From positions 1 through 64,000 of the forward strand of contig NZ_AYMV01000009.1 in NCBI RefSeq assembly GCF_000633415.1: a stretch of 64,000 nt of DNA, given 5' to 3'. The notes beneath the pieces were generated by a model. The model was given only the letters and a program-made list of their open reading frames with translations. It was not told where the DNA came from and made no database searches. Each line of letters opens with the position of its first letter. Position 1 is the stretch's first letter. Positions 1 to 8,348 of the stretch are shown here, in pieces. Position numbers and translations under genes: made by a program. The DNA comes from Leucobacter sp. PH1c. GTDB taxonomy: Bacteria > Actinomycetota > Actinomycetes > Actinomycetales > Microbacteriaceae.

Positions 1-43
1 CGAGTTTGATCCGGTATGCGGGCCGGATACCGGATCAAACTCG
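1..43. repeat. Perfect 17-bp inverted repeat (probable terminator or dispersed palindrome)
   Basis: Arms at 1-17 (cgagtttgatccggtat) and 27-43 are exact reverse complements around a 9-nt spacer. The sequence is AT-richer than its surroundings. It lies beyond the end of the leftward CPBP gene and at the edge of the window, so it may end a neighbouring transcript. No clear T-tract follows. Confidence 0.75.
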
Positions 44-49
44 ACCGAA

Positions 50-185
50 TCTGGGGAGCAGGAGCAGGAGCAGGCGCAGGCGCGCGCGGGCGCAGGCGCG
101 CGCGGGCGCAGGCGCAGGCACACCCACGCGCACCCACGCACCCACACAGGCACACCCACCCGCACCCGCACCCCCACCCGCGCTC
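50..185. repeat. Low-complexity simple-repeat tract
   Basis: Short degenerate units (gcaggc/gcgcgg, then caccca/cacccg) fill the space between the palindrome and the stop codon of the CPBP gene. One half is G-rich on the plus strand and the other C-rich. Reading frames through it are rich in Ala/Gly/Arg or His/Pro only and look non-coding. Confidence 0.7.
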
Positions 186-194
186 AGCGCAGAG

Positions 195-1136
195 TCAACG
201 CGGCGCGGTGATGAACAGATCGAGCAGGCCCGGATTGTGCGCGTGGACGAGCACCGCGAACACGACCGCGTCGAACAGCAGGTGCACGGTCACCACGTAG
301 CCGAGCGAGCGGGTGCGCAGGAAGATCATGCCTTGCATGAGCGCGAACGGGATCGTGAGCAGCGGGCCCCACGCCCGGTACCCGAGCTCCCACAGGAACG
401 ACACGAACACGACCGCCTGCAGCACGTTCGCGAGCCAGGCCGGGAAGTGGCGCAGCAGCACCGCGAACACGGTGCAGATGAAGAAGAGCTCGTCCCAGAT
501 CCCCACCGCGCCGACGCCGATGAACAGCCGCGCGATGAGATCCGGCGTCGTGACGGCCGGCCAGTTCTGGTACACCCCCGAGCTGATGAAGTACGCGGGC
601 AGGATCAGCCAGCCGAGCACGAGCACCGCGGCGAGCCAGCCCCAGTGGAAGACCCCCCAGCGCTGCCCGCCGCGCCACGGAAACCCCGTCGCGCGGTCGC
701 GGAAGACAAAGCGCGACACGAGGTAGGGCACGAGCACCGCACCGCCGAGCGCGAGCGTGAACTGCACCATCGAGACCGTATCGAGCCGGGCGCTCAGGTC
801 GATGGTGCGCACGATCGCGAGCCCGAGCGCCACGAGCGAGAGGTCGCGCAGGAGCGACGGCGGGCGGGCGGCGGGCGGCAGCTCTCGCAGTGCCGCGCGG
901 TCCTCGCTGCCCCGCGGGAGCGGGATCGAGCACTGCCCGCCGCACCCGCCACGGTCGGCGTAGGCCGCCGCGGCGAGGCCGAGCACGAGAAGCACCGTGC
1001 CGGCGAACAGGTCTTCGAAGACGAAGAGCGCGGGCGCAGCGAGCACGGTGAGCGACGCCGCGATGAGGTGCCACGGATGGATCCGCGGGCGCGGGCGCGC
1101 CGCCTGCCCGCTCAGCCGCTCGTCGATCACGCCCAC
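195..1136 (-). CDS. CPBP-family (CAAX protease-like) integral membrane protein
   Basis: This 313-residue polytopic protein has about seven to eight hydrophobic segments spread from residue 22 to 305. The C-terminal part resembles the CPBP intramembrane protease/bacteriocin-immunity fold: an acidic pair at 215-216 (WDELFFI), an aromatic/Glu segment near 247-254 (FLWELGYR) and HLLFD at 285-289 within the last helices. In active members the first motif is EExxxR; here it is DE with Ile in place of Arg, so protease activity is doubtful. A cysteine-bearing loop (GGCGGQC) lies at about 63-69. The GTG start sits 7 nt after a TACGCT box, consistent with a leaderless transcript. It is divergent from the UvrA-like gene with an 83-bp gap. 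Family assignment is good; function is unknown. Confidence 0.75.
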   Translation of the reverse strand: MGVIDERLSGQAARPRPRIHPWHLIAASLTVLAAPALFVFEDLFAGTVLLVLGLAAAAYADRGGCGGQCSIPLPRGSEDRAALRELPPAARPPSLLRDLSLVALGLAIVRTIDLSARLDTVSMVQFTLALGGAVLVPYLVSRFVFRDRATGFPWRGGQRWGVFHWGWLAAVLVLGWLILPAYFISSGVYQNWPAVTTPDLIARLFIGVGAVGIWDELFFICTVFAVLLRHFPAWLANVLQAVVFVSFLWELGYRAWGPLLTIPFALMQGMIFLRTRSLGYVVTVHLLFDAVVFAVLVHAHNPGLLDLFITAPR

Positions 1137-1143
1137 GCCGTTC

Positions 1144-1149
1144 AGCGTA
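1144..1149 (-). promoter_or_regulatory. -10 box of the CPBP gene
   Basis: TACGCT on the minus strand, 7 nt before the GTG at 1136. Confidence 0.5.
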
Positions 1150-1207
1150 TCGGCCGCGCCTCCCGATCCGATCAGAAATCGAGAAGTCCGCGCGGCCCGC
1201 AGCGCGC

Positions 1208-1213
1208 TACGCT
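1208..1213 (+). promoter_or_regulatory. -10 box of the UvrA-like gene
   Basis: TACGCT, 6 nt before the ATG at 1220. There is no purine-rich ribosome-binding site between box and start. Confidence 0.6.
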
Positions 1214-1219
1214 ACCCCC

Positions 1220-3583
1220 ATGAGCGCAGCCGATCACGCCAACCACCCCGCCGATGCCCACGACCGCATCCTTGTGCGCGGCGCCCGCGAGCACAACCTG
1301 AAGGACGTGAGCGTCGAGCTCCCGAAGCGCCGGCTCACGGTGTTCACGGGCGTTTCCGGCTCGGGCAAGAGCTCGCTCGTCTTCGCGACGATCGCGGCCG
1401 AGTCCCAGCGCCTCATCAACGAGACGTACAGCGCGTTCGTGCAGGGATTCATGCCGTCGCAGTCGCGCCCCGACGTCGACGTGCTCGAGGGCCTCACCAC
1501 GGCCATCATCGTCGATCAGGAGCGCATGGGCGCGAATCCCCGCTCGACGGTCGGCACGGCGACCGACGTCAACGCGATGCTGCGGATCGTGTTCTCGCGG
1601 CTCGGCTCCCCGCGGATCGGCTCGCCCAACGCGTTCTCGTTCAACGTCGCATCCGTGAGCGGCGCGGGCGCGGTGACCCTGCAGAAGGGCGGCAAACAGG
1701 TCAAGGAGCGGCGCTCCTTCGAGGTGCTCGGCGGCATGTGCGCCACCTGCGAGGGGCGCGGCACCGTCTCCGACTTCGCGCTCGACCAGCTCTACGACGA
1801 CACGAAGTCGCTCGCCGACGGCGCGCTCACCGTGCCCGGCTACAGCATGGACGGCTGGTACGGGCGCCTCTTCGGGGCGATGCTCCCGATGGACGTGCCG
1901 ATCCGCGAGTTCACGGCCGAGCAGCTCGAGACGCTCCTCCACCAGGAGCCCACGAAGATCAAGGTGGACGGCACAAACCTCACCTACGAGGGGCTGATCC
2001 CGAAGATCCAGAAGTCGATGCTCGCGAAGGATCGGGAGGCCATGCAGCCGCACGTGCGCGCCTTCGTGGATCGCGCGATCGTCTTCACGCCCTGCCCCGC
2101 GTGCGGCGGTACGCGCCTGAACGACTCGGCCCGCTCATCGAAGATCGCGGGCCGCTCGATCGCCGACGTCTGCGCGATGCAGATCAGCGATCTCGCGGAG
2201 TGGGTGCGCGGGATCGACGACCCGGGGCTCGCCCCGCTCATCGCGAAGCTCACCGACACGCTCGATTCCTTCGTGCAGATCGGGCTCGGCTACCTGAGCC
2301 TCGACCGCCCCACCGGCACGCTCTCGGGCGGCGAGTCGCAGCGGACGAAGATGATCCGGCACCTCGGCTCCCCCATCACGGACGCCACGTACGTCTTCGA
2401 CGAGCCGTCCATCGGCCTCCATCCGCACGACATCGAGCGGATGAACCAGCTCCTCCTCAAGCTCCGCGACAAGGGCAACACCGTGCTCGTGGTCGAGCAC
2501 AAGCCCGAGATGATCGCGATCGCCGATCACGTGGTCGACCTCGGCCCGCGCGCCGGATCGGCGGGCGGCGAGATCTGCTTCGAGGGCACCGTCGCGGGGC
2601 TGCGGGCGTCCGACACGCTCACCGGGCGCCACCTCGACGACCGCGCCCGTCTGAAGGACGCGGTCCGCTCGGCAACGGGGGCGATCGAGGTGCGGGGCGC
2701 GAATCGGCACAATCTGCGCGACGTCGACGTCGACGTGCCGCTCGGCGTGCTCTGCGTCATCACGGGCGTCGCGGGCTCGGGCAAGAGCTCGCTGATCCAC
2801 GGCTCCGTCTCGAACCGCGAGGGCGTGGTGGCGATCGATCAGGGGGCGATCAAGGGATCGCGCCGCTCCAATCCCGCGACGTACACGGGCCTGCTCGATC
2901 CCGTGCGCACCGCCTTCGCGAAGGCCAACGGGGTGAAGCCCGCGCTCTTCAGCGCGAACTCCGAGGGCGCCTGCCCCGAGTGCAAGGGCGCGGGCGTGAT
3001 CTACACCGATCTCGGGATGATGGCCACCATGGAGAGCGTCTGCCAGGTGTGCGAGGGGCGCCGCTTCAACCAGGACGTGCTCGAGTACACGCTCGGCGGC
3101 AAGAACATCGCGGAGGTGCTCGAGCTCAGCATGGCCGACGCGCACGAGTTCTTCAGCGCGGGCGAGGCGCGGATCCCGAAGGCCGCACAGATCCTGGAGC
3201 GGCTCACCGACGTGGGGCTCGGCTACCTGACCCTCGGGCAGCCGCTCTCCACGCTCTCGGGCGGCGAGCGCCAGCGGCTGAAGCTCGCGATCCACATGCT
3301 CGAGGATGCCGACGTGTACGTACTTGACGAGCCGACGACGGGCCTCCACCTCGCGGACGTCGAGCAGCTGCTCGGCCTCCTCGACCGGCTCGTCGATGCA
3401 GGCAAGAGCGTGATCGTGATCGAGCACCACCAGGCGGTCATGGCGCACGCCGACTGGATCATCGACATCGGGCCGGGAGCGGGCCAGCAGGGCGGAACGG
3501 TCGTGTTCGAGGGCAGCCCGCGCGAGCTCATCGCGGCGGGCACGACGCTCACGGGGCAGCACCTGGCGCGCTACGTGGCGTAG
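1220..3583 (+). CDS. UvrA-like ABC ATPase (class II, drug-resistance/UvrA2 type)
   Basis: The 787-residue protein carries two ABC ATPase heads of the UvrA kind. Head one has Walker A GVSGSGKSS at 44-52, and head two has GVAGSGKSS near 520; each is followed by a signature (LSGGESQR, LSGGERQR) and a Walker B/D-loop (VFDEPSIGLHP, VLDEPTTGLH). Zinc-type cysteine pairs interrupt both heads (CATCEGRG and CPACGG; CPECKGAG and CQVCEGRR). It is about 150 residues shorter than nucleotide-excision UvrA and appears to lack the UvrB-binding insertion. No uvrB or uvrC is nearby. Stand-alone proteins of this class are linked to resistance to DNA-binding drugs or to accessory damage recognition; which applies here is inference. 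The start follows a TACGCT box by 6 nt. Confidence 0.9.
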   Translation: MSAADHANHPADAHDRILVRGAREHNLKDVSVELPKRRLTVFTGVSGSGKSSLVFATIAAESQRLINETYSAFVQGFMPSQSRPDVDVLEGLTTAIIVDQERMGANPRSTVGTATDVNAMLRIVFSRLGSPRIGSPNAFSFNVASVSGAGAVTLQKGGKQVKERRSFEVLGGMCATCEGRGTVSDFALDQLYDDTKSLADGALTVPGYSMDGWYGRLFGAMLPMDVPIREFTAEQLETLLHQEPTKIKVDGTNLTYEGLIPKIQKSMLAKDREAMQPHVRAFVDRAIVFTPCPACGGTRLNDSARSSKIAGRSIADVCAMQISDLAEWVRGIDDPGLAPLIAKLTDTLDSFVQIGLGYLSLDRPTGTLSGGESQRTKMIRHLGSPITDATYVFDEPSIGLHPHDIERMNQLLLKLRDKGNTVLVVEHKPEMIAIADHVVDLGPRAGSAGGEICFEGTVAGLRASDTLTGRHLDDRARLKDAVRSATGAIEVRGANRHNLRDVDVDVPLGVLCVITGVAGSGKSSLIHGSVSNREGVVAIDQGAIKGSRRSNPATYTGLLDPVRTAFAKANGVKPALFSANSEGACPECKGAGVIYTDLGMMATMESVCQVCEGRRFNQDVLEYTLGGKNIAEVLELSMADAHEFFSAGEARIPKAAQILERLTDVGLGYLTLGQPLSTLSGGERQRLKLAIHMLEDADVYVLDEPTTGLHLADVEQLLGLLDRLVDAGKSVIVIEHHQAVMAHADWIIDIGPGAGQQGGTVVFEGSPRELIAAGTTLTGQHLARYVA

Positions 3584-3620
3584 GGCGGGCGCTCCTCCGG
3601 CGCGCCGCCGCTTCCGGGGG

Positions 3621-4406
3621 CTACTCCAGGCGCTCCTCGGGGCAGCCGTAGCCCTCGCACGGGAGGAGCGGCTCGCGGGGCGTCACGCCCGCGGGGAGGC
3701 GGAGCAGTTCGGCGCCGCGCGCGGGGCTCATGATCTGGATCCCCGCGCTCGTCATGATGCGGCGGCTCGCGTCGCAGCTCGGCGCGTACTCGGGCTGCTC
3801 GTAGTCGAAGGCCCGGAGCGTCTCGGGCGCGAGCTGCGCCTCCAGCGGAGCCAGGTCTTCCGCGAGCTGCGCCTCGCGCGCGGCAATTTCGGCCTCGAGC
3901 TCCGCGCGGCGCTCGGGCGAGAGCGCGTCGAGGATGGCGTCGAGCTGCTCGTCGATCGCCGCGGTGCGCTCGGCGAACGGATCCGCCGCCTCGGGCGGCT
4001 GCTCCGCGGAGACGCGCGCCGACACGATCGCGGGGAAAGCGAAGGGCGGGAAATCCGGCCCCCGCACGATGAGGTCGTAACGCACCCCCGACACGAGGTG
4101 CACCTGCCGCCCGGCGTCAGCCGAGCACGCGGTCTCCCGCGGCGAGCGGAACGTGCCGCAGTCGGTGCGAATCCGGGGCCCGGCGAGCGAGCGCCCCTTG
4201 CCGCGCACGCGCGCCTCCGCGGGATTGCCCACCGTACAGCCGGTGATCGTCTCCTCCGCGAACAGCCCGTTCACGGCTGGGATCCGGAGCAGGGCTGGTA
4301 TGACCGCGGTAAGGAGCAGCACGCCCGCGAGCCCGAGGACTGCCGTGCGGGTGCGCCGCCCCGAGCGCCGAGGCGCGGGGGTCGGATCGCTGTCCCGGGG
4401 CGTCAT
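3621..4406 (-). CDS. Hypothetical membrane-anchored extracytoplasmic protein
   Basis: I do not recognise this 261-residue protein. A basic, proline-rich N-terminus (residues 1-20) is followed by one hydrophobic segment at about 22-44, so it is probably a signal-anchored protein with its bulk outside. The outer part has scattered cysteines (GCTVGN, TDCGTF, TACSAD, PSCDAS, PCEGYGC) that could form disulfides. An Ala/Glu-rich stretch near 145-195 is predicted by eye to be helical or coiled. Its ATG overlaps the stop of the upstream LOG-family gene by 4 bp (ATGA), so the two are probably co-transcribed and translationally coupled. Confidence 0.7.
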   Translation of the reverse strand: MTPRDSDPTPAPRRSGRRTRTAVLGLAGVLLLTAVIPALLRIPAVNGLFAEETITGCTVGNPAEARVRGKGRSLAGPRIRTDCGTFRSPRETACSADAGRQVHLVSGVRYDLIVRGPDFPPFAFPAIVSARVSAEQPPEAADPFAERTAAIDEQLDAILDALSPERRAELEAEIAAREAQLAEDLAPLEAQLAPETLRAFDYEQPEYAPSCDASRRIMTSAGIQIMSPARGAELLRLPAGVTPREPLLPCEGYGCPEERLE

Positions 4407-5485
4407 CCCTGCGGGGCCGAGGGCAGTTCGTTCAGCGCGCGGATGAGCCGGTGCAGCTCTCCCACCGCGCGGCGGCGCGGGGTGAGCACGAGGCGCGGCA
4501 GCTCGGGCCGGTCTTCCTCGCCGCGCTCCTCGGGCCGCGCCTCGGCGCGCTCGATCCGGCCCGTCTCGCAGAGGCCGGAGAAGTGCGCGTTCAGGTGGGC
4601 GAGCTCCGCGTCGCTGGGCGCGGCCTTCAGCCGCAGCACGAGCTCCGCGTCGAACCAGCGCAGCGAGTCGTAGTTGCGCCAGAACCCCGTTACCTCGGCA
4701 ACGGCCGCGTCCACCGAGTCGGTGACGAGCACGCGGTCGAGGTCGTCCACCGAGACGAGGCCGTTGGCGGCGAGCTGCTCGGTAACGAAGGCGGCGAAGC
4801 CGCGCCAGAACTGCCCGCCGGCGCGGTCGAGGAGCACGATCGGCACGGGGTCCATCTTGCCGGTCTGCTGCAGCGTGAGCAGCTCGAACGTCTCGTCCAT
4901 CGTGCCGAATCCGCCCGGGAGGCAGATGAAGCCGCTCGATTCCTTCACGAGCATGAGCTTGCGCGTGAAGAAGTACTTCATGGCGACCTGCCGCCCGTCG
5001 TCCGCGAGCACGGCGTTCGGCGACTCCTCGAACGGAAGCCGGATCGAGACGCCGAGCGATTGCTCCGCTCCCGCGCCAGTCGCCGCGGCCTCCATGATGC
5101 CGGGGCCCGCACCGGTGACCACGAACCAGCCCTGCTCGGCCAGCTCCTCGGCCGCGGTGTGCGCCTGCTCCCAGAGCGGGTCGAGCGACTGCGTGCGCGC
5201 CGATCCGAAGATCGTCACCTTCGGCGAGCCCGCGTAGGGCGCGAACAGCTGGAACGCCGCGCGCATCTCCTCGACCGCGGCCGCCGTGATCTTGAGGTCG
5301 CGGCGGGCCGTGCCGTCCTGCCCGAGGCCGATGCCCGCTTCGAGGATACGACGCACGAGGGTGCGCTGCGCCCCCGCCCCGCTCTCGGTGATGATCGCGT
5401 CGAGCTGCTCGCGCAGCGCGGTCTGCTCGGGCAGCACCGTATGCTCCGCGGGCGCGGCTGGGGTCGGGGTCTCGGCTTCGGTCAC
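4403..5485 (-). CDS. LOG-family (lysine-decarboxylase-like Rossmann) protein
   Basis: This 360-residue protein contains the LOG/TIGR00730 Rossmann core in its middle part: TIFGSART near 91-98, a GAGPGIMEA loop, and the diagnostic PGGFGTMDE motif that binds nucleotide phosphates and catalyses phosphoribohydrolysis in cytokinin-riboside 5'-monophosphate hydrolases. It has N- and C-terminal extensions compared with roughly 190-residue LOG proteins and resembles the longer actinobacterial form. Its likely role is hydrolysis of nucleoside 5'-monophosphates; the physiological substrate is unknown. The GTG start at 5485 lies 6 nt after TAGGCT, and the intervening GGAGAC could also act as a ribosome-binding site. 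It overlaps the next gene by 4 bp. Confidence 0.85.
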   Translation of the reverse strand: MTEAETPTPAAPAEHTVLPEQTALREQLDAIITESGAGAQRTLVRRILEAGIGLGQDGTARRDLKITAAAVEEMRAAFQLFAPYAGSPKVTIFGSARTQSLDPLWEQAHTAAEELAEQGWFVVTGAGPGIMEAAATGAGAEQSLGVSIRLPFEESPNAVLADDGRQVAMKYFFTRKLMLVKESSGFICLPGGFGTMDETFELLTLQQTGKMDPVPIVLLDRAGGQFWRGFAAFVTEQLAANGLVSVDDLDRVLVTDSVDAAVAEVTGFWRNYDSLRWFDAELVLRLKAAPSDAELAHLNAHFSGLCETGRIERAEARPEERGEEDRPELPRLVLTPRRRAVGELHRLIRALNELPSAPQG

Positions 5486-5491
5486 GTCTCC

Positions 5492-5497
5492 AGCCTA
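5492..5497 (-). promoter_or_regulatory. -10 box of the LOG-family gene
   Basis: TAGGCT on the minus strand, 6 nt before the GTG at 5485. Confidence 0.5.
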
Positions 5498-5534
5498 GCC
5501 GCGGTGCGCGCGGGCGGCACGGACCGCGTCCGGG

Positions 5535-6683
5535 CTACGCCGTGATGACCTCGGGCGTGCCTGTCTCCGATGCCGGCATCTCGGCGGCGATGCGGTTCGC
5601 CTCCTGGATCAGCGTCGCCACGATCTCGCTCTCGGGCACGGTCTTGATGACCTCGCCCTTCACGAAGATCTGGCCCTTGCCGTTGCCCGACGCGACGCCG
5701 AGGTCTGCCTCGCGCGCCTCACCGGGGCCGTTCACGACGCAGCCCATCACCGCGACGCGGAGCGGCACGCTCATGCCCTCGAGGCCCTTCGTGACCTGCT
5801 CGGCGAGCGTGTAGACGTCGACCTGTGCGCGGCCGCACGAGGGGCAGGAGACGATCTCGAGCTTGCGCTCGCGCAGGTTCAGCGACTGCAGGATCTGCAG
5901 GCCGACCTTGACCTCCTCGACGGGGGGCGCGGAGAGCGACACGCGAATCGTGTCGCCGATGCCCTCACCGAGCAGGATGCCGAACGCGGTCGCGCTCTTG
6001 ATCGTGCCCTGGAAGGCGGGGCCGGCCTCGGTGACGCCGAGGTGGAGGGGCCAGTCGCCGCGCTCGGCGAGCTGACGGTAGGCCTTCACCATGACGATCG
6101 GGTCGTTGTGCTTGACCGAGATCTTGAAGTCGTGGAAGTCGTGCTCTTCGAAGAGGGAGGCCTCCCAGACGGCGCTCTCCACGAGCGCCTCGGGCGTGGC
6201 CTTGCCGTACTTCTGCAGCAGGCGCGGATCGAGGGATCCCGCGTTCACGCCGATGCGGAGGGAGACGCCCGCCGCCTTCGCGCGCTTGGCGATCTCGCCG
6301 ACCTGGTCGTCGAACTTCCGGATGTTGCCCGGGTTCACGCGGACCGCGGCGCAGCCGGCGTCGATCGCGGCGTACACGTAGTTCGGCTGGAAGTGAATGT
6401 CTGCGATCACCGGGATCTGGCTCTTCATCGCGATGATCGGCAGCGCCTCCGCGTCGTCCCTGCTGGGACACGCGACGCGGACGATATCGCAGCCGGCCGC
6501 CGTGAGTTCGGCGATCTGCTGCAGGGTCGCGTTGATATCGGTCGTGGGCGTCGTGGTCATCGACTGCACCGAAACCGGGGCGTTCCCGCCCACCTTTACC
6601 GAACCGACCGAGATCTCGCGCGACTTGCGTCGGGGTGCGAGCACCTCGGGGACCTTCGGCATTCCCAAATTGACTGCTGCCAC
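5535..6683 (-). CDS. ispG: 4-hydroxy-3-methylbut-2-enyl diphosphate synthase (flavodoxin/ferredoxin)
   Basis: IspG (GcpE) converts 2-C-methyl-D-erythritol 2,4-cyclodiphosphate to HMBPP, the penultimate step of the MEP isoprenoid pathway. The 382-residue bacterial-type protein has the TIM-barrel start [13 protein letters not shown], then [11 protein letters not shown]-type barrel motifs, and the C-terminal iron-sulfur domain with CPSCGR near residue 280 and [11 protein letters not shown] about 35 residues later; the three Cys and the Glu are the expected [4Fe-4S] ligands. It follows the rip1 and dxr genes in the same direction with about 93 bp between rip1 and ispG. A TAGAAT box lies 7 nt before the GTG start, suggesting it also has its own leaderless promoter. 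Confidence 0.97.
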   Translation of the reverse strand: MAAVNLGMPKVPEVLAPRRKSREISVGSVKVGGNAPVSVQSMTTTPTTDINATLQQIAELTAAGCDIVRVACPSRDDAEALPIIAMKSQIPVIADIHFQPNYVYAAIDAGCAAVRVNPGNIRKFDDQVGEIAKRAKAAGVSLRIGVNAGSLDPRLLQKYGKATPEALVESAVWEASLFEEHDFHDFKISVKHNDPIVMVKAYRQLAERGDWPLHLGVTEAGPAFQGTIKSATAFGILLGEGIGDTIRVSLSAPPVEEVKVGLQILQSLNLRERKLEIVSCPSCGRAQVDVYTLAEQVTKGLEGMSVPLRVAVMGCVVNGPGEAREADLGVASGNGKGQIFVKGEVIKTVPESEIVATLIQEANRIAAEMPASETGTPEVITA

Positions 6684-6690
6684 GGGAAAG

Positions 6691-6696
6691 ATTCTA
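6691..6696 (-). promoter_or_regulatory. -10 box of ispG
   Basis: TAGAAT on the minus strand, 7 nt before the GTG at 6683. The -35 region is weak. Confidence 0.55.
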
Positions 6697-6776
6697 GCCG
6701 GGCATCCTGCGAACGCGCTCGGCGCGGCTTCCGCGGGCGCGGCCGATCCTCAGGGAGGACCGGGCGCGTCGCCGGA

Positions 6777-8231
6777 TCAGCCGAACAGCGAGACCGGTTT
6801 CACCAGGTCCGCATACACGAGGAGCACCGTCATGGCGCCGAAGACCACGACCATCACGAGCGTCACGGGCACCATCTTCGCGGTGTCGACCGGACCGGGA
6901 TCGGGCTTGCCGCGGAGCTTCGCGATCCCCCGCTTGATCGCCTCGTAGATCGCGCCGAGCACGTGCCCGCCGTCGAGCGGCATGAGCGGGAGCAGGTTGA
7001 ACACGAAGAGCGCGATGTTCAGGGAGCCGAGGAGGCCGAGCACGCTCTGCACGCGCGCGGCGACGGGCGCCTCGTCGAGGCTCACGATCTCGCCAGCGAG
7101 CCGGCCGACGCCGACGACGCTCATGGGACCGTTGGGGTCGCGCTCGCCCGCGCCGAAGGCTGCGTTCCAGGTGTCGACCATGCGCTGCGGGAGCTGCACG
7201 ACGATCCCCGCCACGCGAGCGACGTTCTCGCCCACGAAGGCGGGGAGCTCGGTGATCGGCTGGGGAACGTACTCGGAGGCCGGGGTGGCACCCACCATGC
7301 CGACGCGCTCGGTGAGCGGTGCGCCGTCGGCGTCGGTGCGCACGCGGCCGTTCTCGTCGACGAGCGCGCGCTCGTTCTCGGCGGGCGTGAGCGATACGGT
7401 CTGCGGAGCGCCGTCGCGCAGGATCTCGAGCTGCATGGTCAGCCCCGGGCCCGCCGCGACGCGTGCGCGGAACGCTTCCCAGTCGGTGACGGGCGTGCCG
7501 TCGATCGCCACGATCGTGTCCCCGGGGCGGAGGCCCGCGGCCGCGGCGGGGGCCTCGGGGTCTCCCGGAGCGCACTCGGTCGCCGTGCTGTTCGCGGGGC
7601 GCAGGCACTCGTTGACGGCGCCGAGCGTGGTGCTCGGCTGCGGGACGCCGAAGCCGACGAGCACGATGCCGAAGAACACGAACGCGAGTACGAGGTTCAT
7701 GATCGGGCCGCCGAGCATCACGATGATGCGCTTCCAGGCAGGCAGCCGGTAGAAAGCGCGGTGGTCCTCTCCCGCCTCGATCGTCTCCGCGCTCGCGAGG
7801 CGCGCGTCGTCCACGAGCCCGGCGAGGCCGCGCCGGATCTCGACGCCCTCGGCACCCTCGGCACTGTCGATTCCGTCGATGCGTTCGGGATCCGTCCCGG
7901 GCTTCGCGCGCCCCGTGGGGAGCGGCGCCTCCTCGACGACGGAGTTCAAGAAGCCCGTGGTCGCGGCTCGCGGGGCGTCCCCCGGCTGCTTCGGCGGGTA
8001 CATGCCGGTCATGGCAATGTATCCGCCGAGCGGGATCGCCTTGACGCCGTACTCGGTCTCGCCCTTCGTGCGCGACCAGAGGGTCTTCCCGAAGCCGATC
8101 ATGTACTGCGTCACCTTGACGCCGAAGAGCTTGGCGGGGATCAGGTGGCCGATCTCGTGCAGGCCGATGGACACGGCGAGCCCGATCAGCACAATCAGGA
8201 TTCCGAGCACGTAGAGCAGCACGTCAGTCAC
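6777..8231 (-). CDS. Site-2 intramembrane zinc metalloprotease (M50, RseP/Rip1 type)
   Basis: The 484-residue protein starts with a transmembrane helix containing the zinc motif HEIGH (near residue 25), followed by the family segment KVTQYMIGFGKTLWS. A PDZ domain lies at about 225-320 (GLRPGDTIVAIDGTPVTDW). The C-terminal membrane part has the third zinc ligand context NLLPLMPLDGGHV and a final helix. Homologues cleave anti-sigma factors or membrane-bound regulators within the membrane. A long Ala/Glu/Asp-rich cytoplasmic-type insertion separates helix one from the PDZ. It lies between dxr and ispG, the usual actinobacterial order. The GTG start lies 6 nt after TAGCCT. Confidence 0.93.
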   Translation of the reverse strand: MTDVLLYVLGILIVLIGLAVSIGLHEIGHLIPAKLFGVKVTQYMIGFGKTLWSRTKGETEYGVKAIPLGGYIAMTGMYPPKQPGDAPRAATTGFLNSVVEEAPLPTGRAKPGTDPERIDGIDSAEGAEGVEIRRGLAGLVDDARLASAETIEAGEDHRAFYRLPAWKRIIVMLGGPIMNLVLAFVFFGIVLVGFGVPQPSTTLGAVNECLRPANSTATECAPGDPEAPAAAAGLRPGDTIVAIDGTPVTDWEAFRARVAAGPGLTMQLEILRDGAPQTVSLTPAENERALVDENGRVRTDADGAPLTERVGMVGATPASEYVPQPITELPAFVGENVARVAGIVVQLPQRMVDTWNAAFGAGERDPNGPMSVVGVGRLAGEIVSLDEAPVAARVQSVLGLLGSLNIALFVFNLLPLMPLDGGHVLGAIYEAIKRGIAKLRGKPDPGPVDTAKMVPVTLVMVVVFGAMTVLLVYADLVKPVSLFG

Positions 8232-8237
8232 GCCCTC

Positions 8238-8243
8238 AGGCTA
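8238..8243 (-). promoter_or_regulatory. -10 box of the site-2 protease gene
   Basis: TAGCCT on the minus strand, 6 nt before the GTG at 8231. Confidence 0.5.
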
Positions 8244-8348
8244 CTCGTTCCCTCCCGCGACGCGCTGGACGCGGGCCGAGGATTCGCCGCACGCGAGCAG
8301 TGAGCACGCACCGGTTCCCCGCGCGAGAGCGCACCCGGGCGTCCCCGA

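Noticed and set aside
6-1223. 405-codon open frame on the plus strand, and similar very long frames opposite many genes
   Set aside because: It is antisense to the CPBP gene, runs through simple repeats and has an Arg/Glu/His-rich composition typical of reverse frames in GC-rich DNA.
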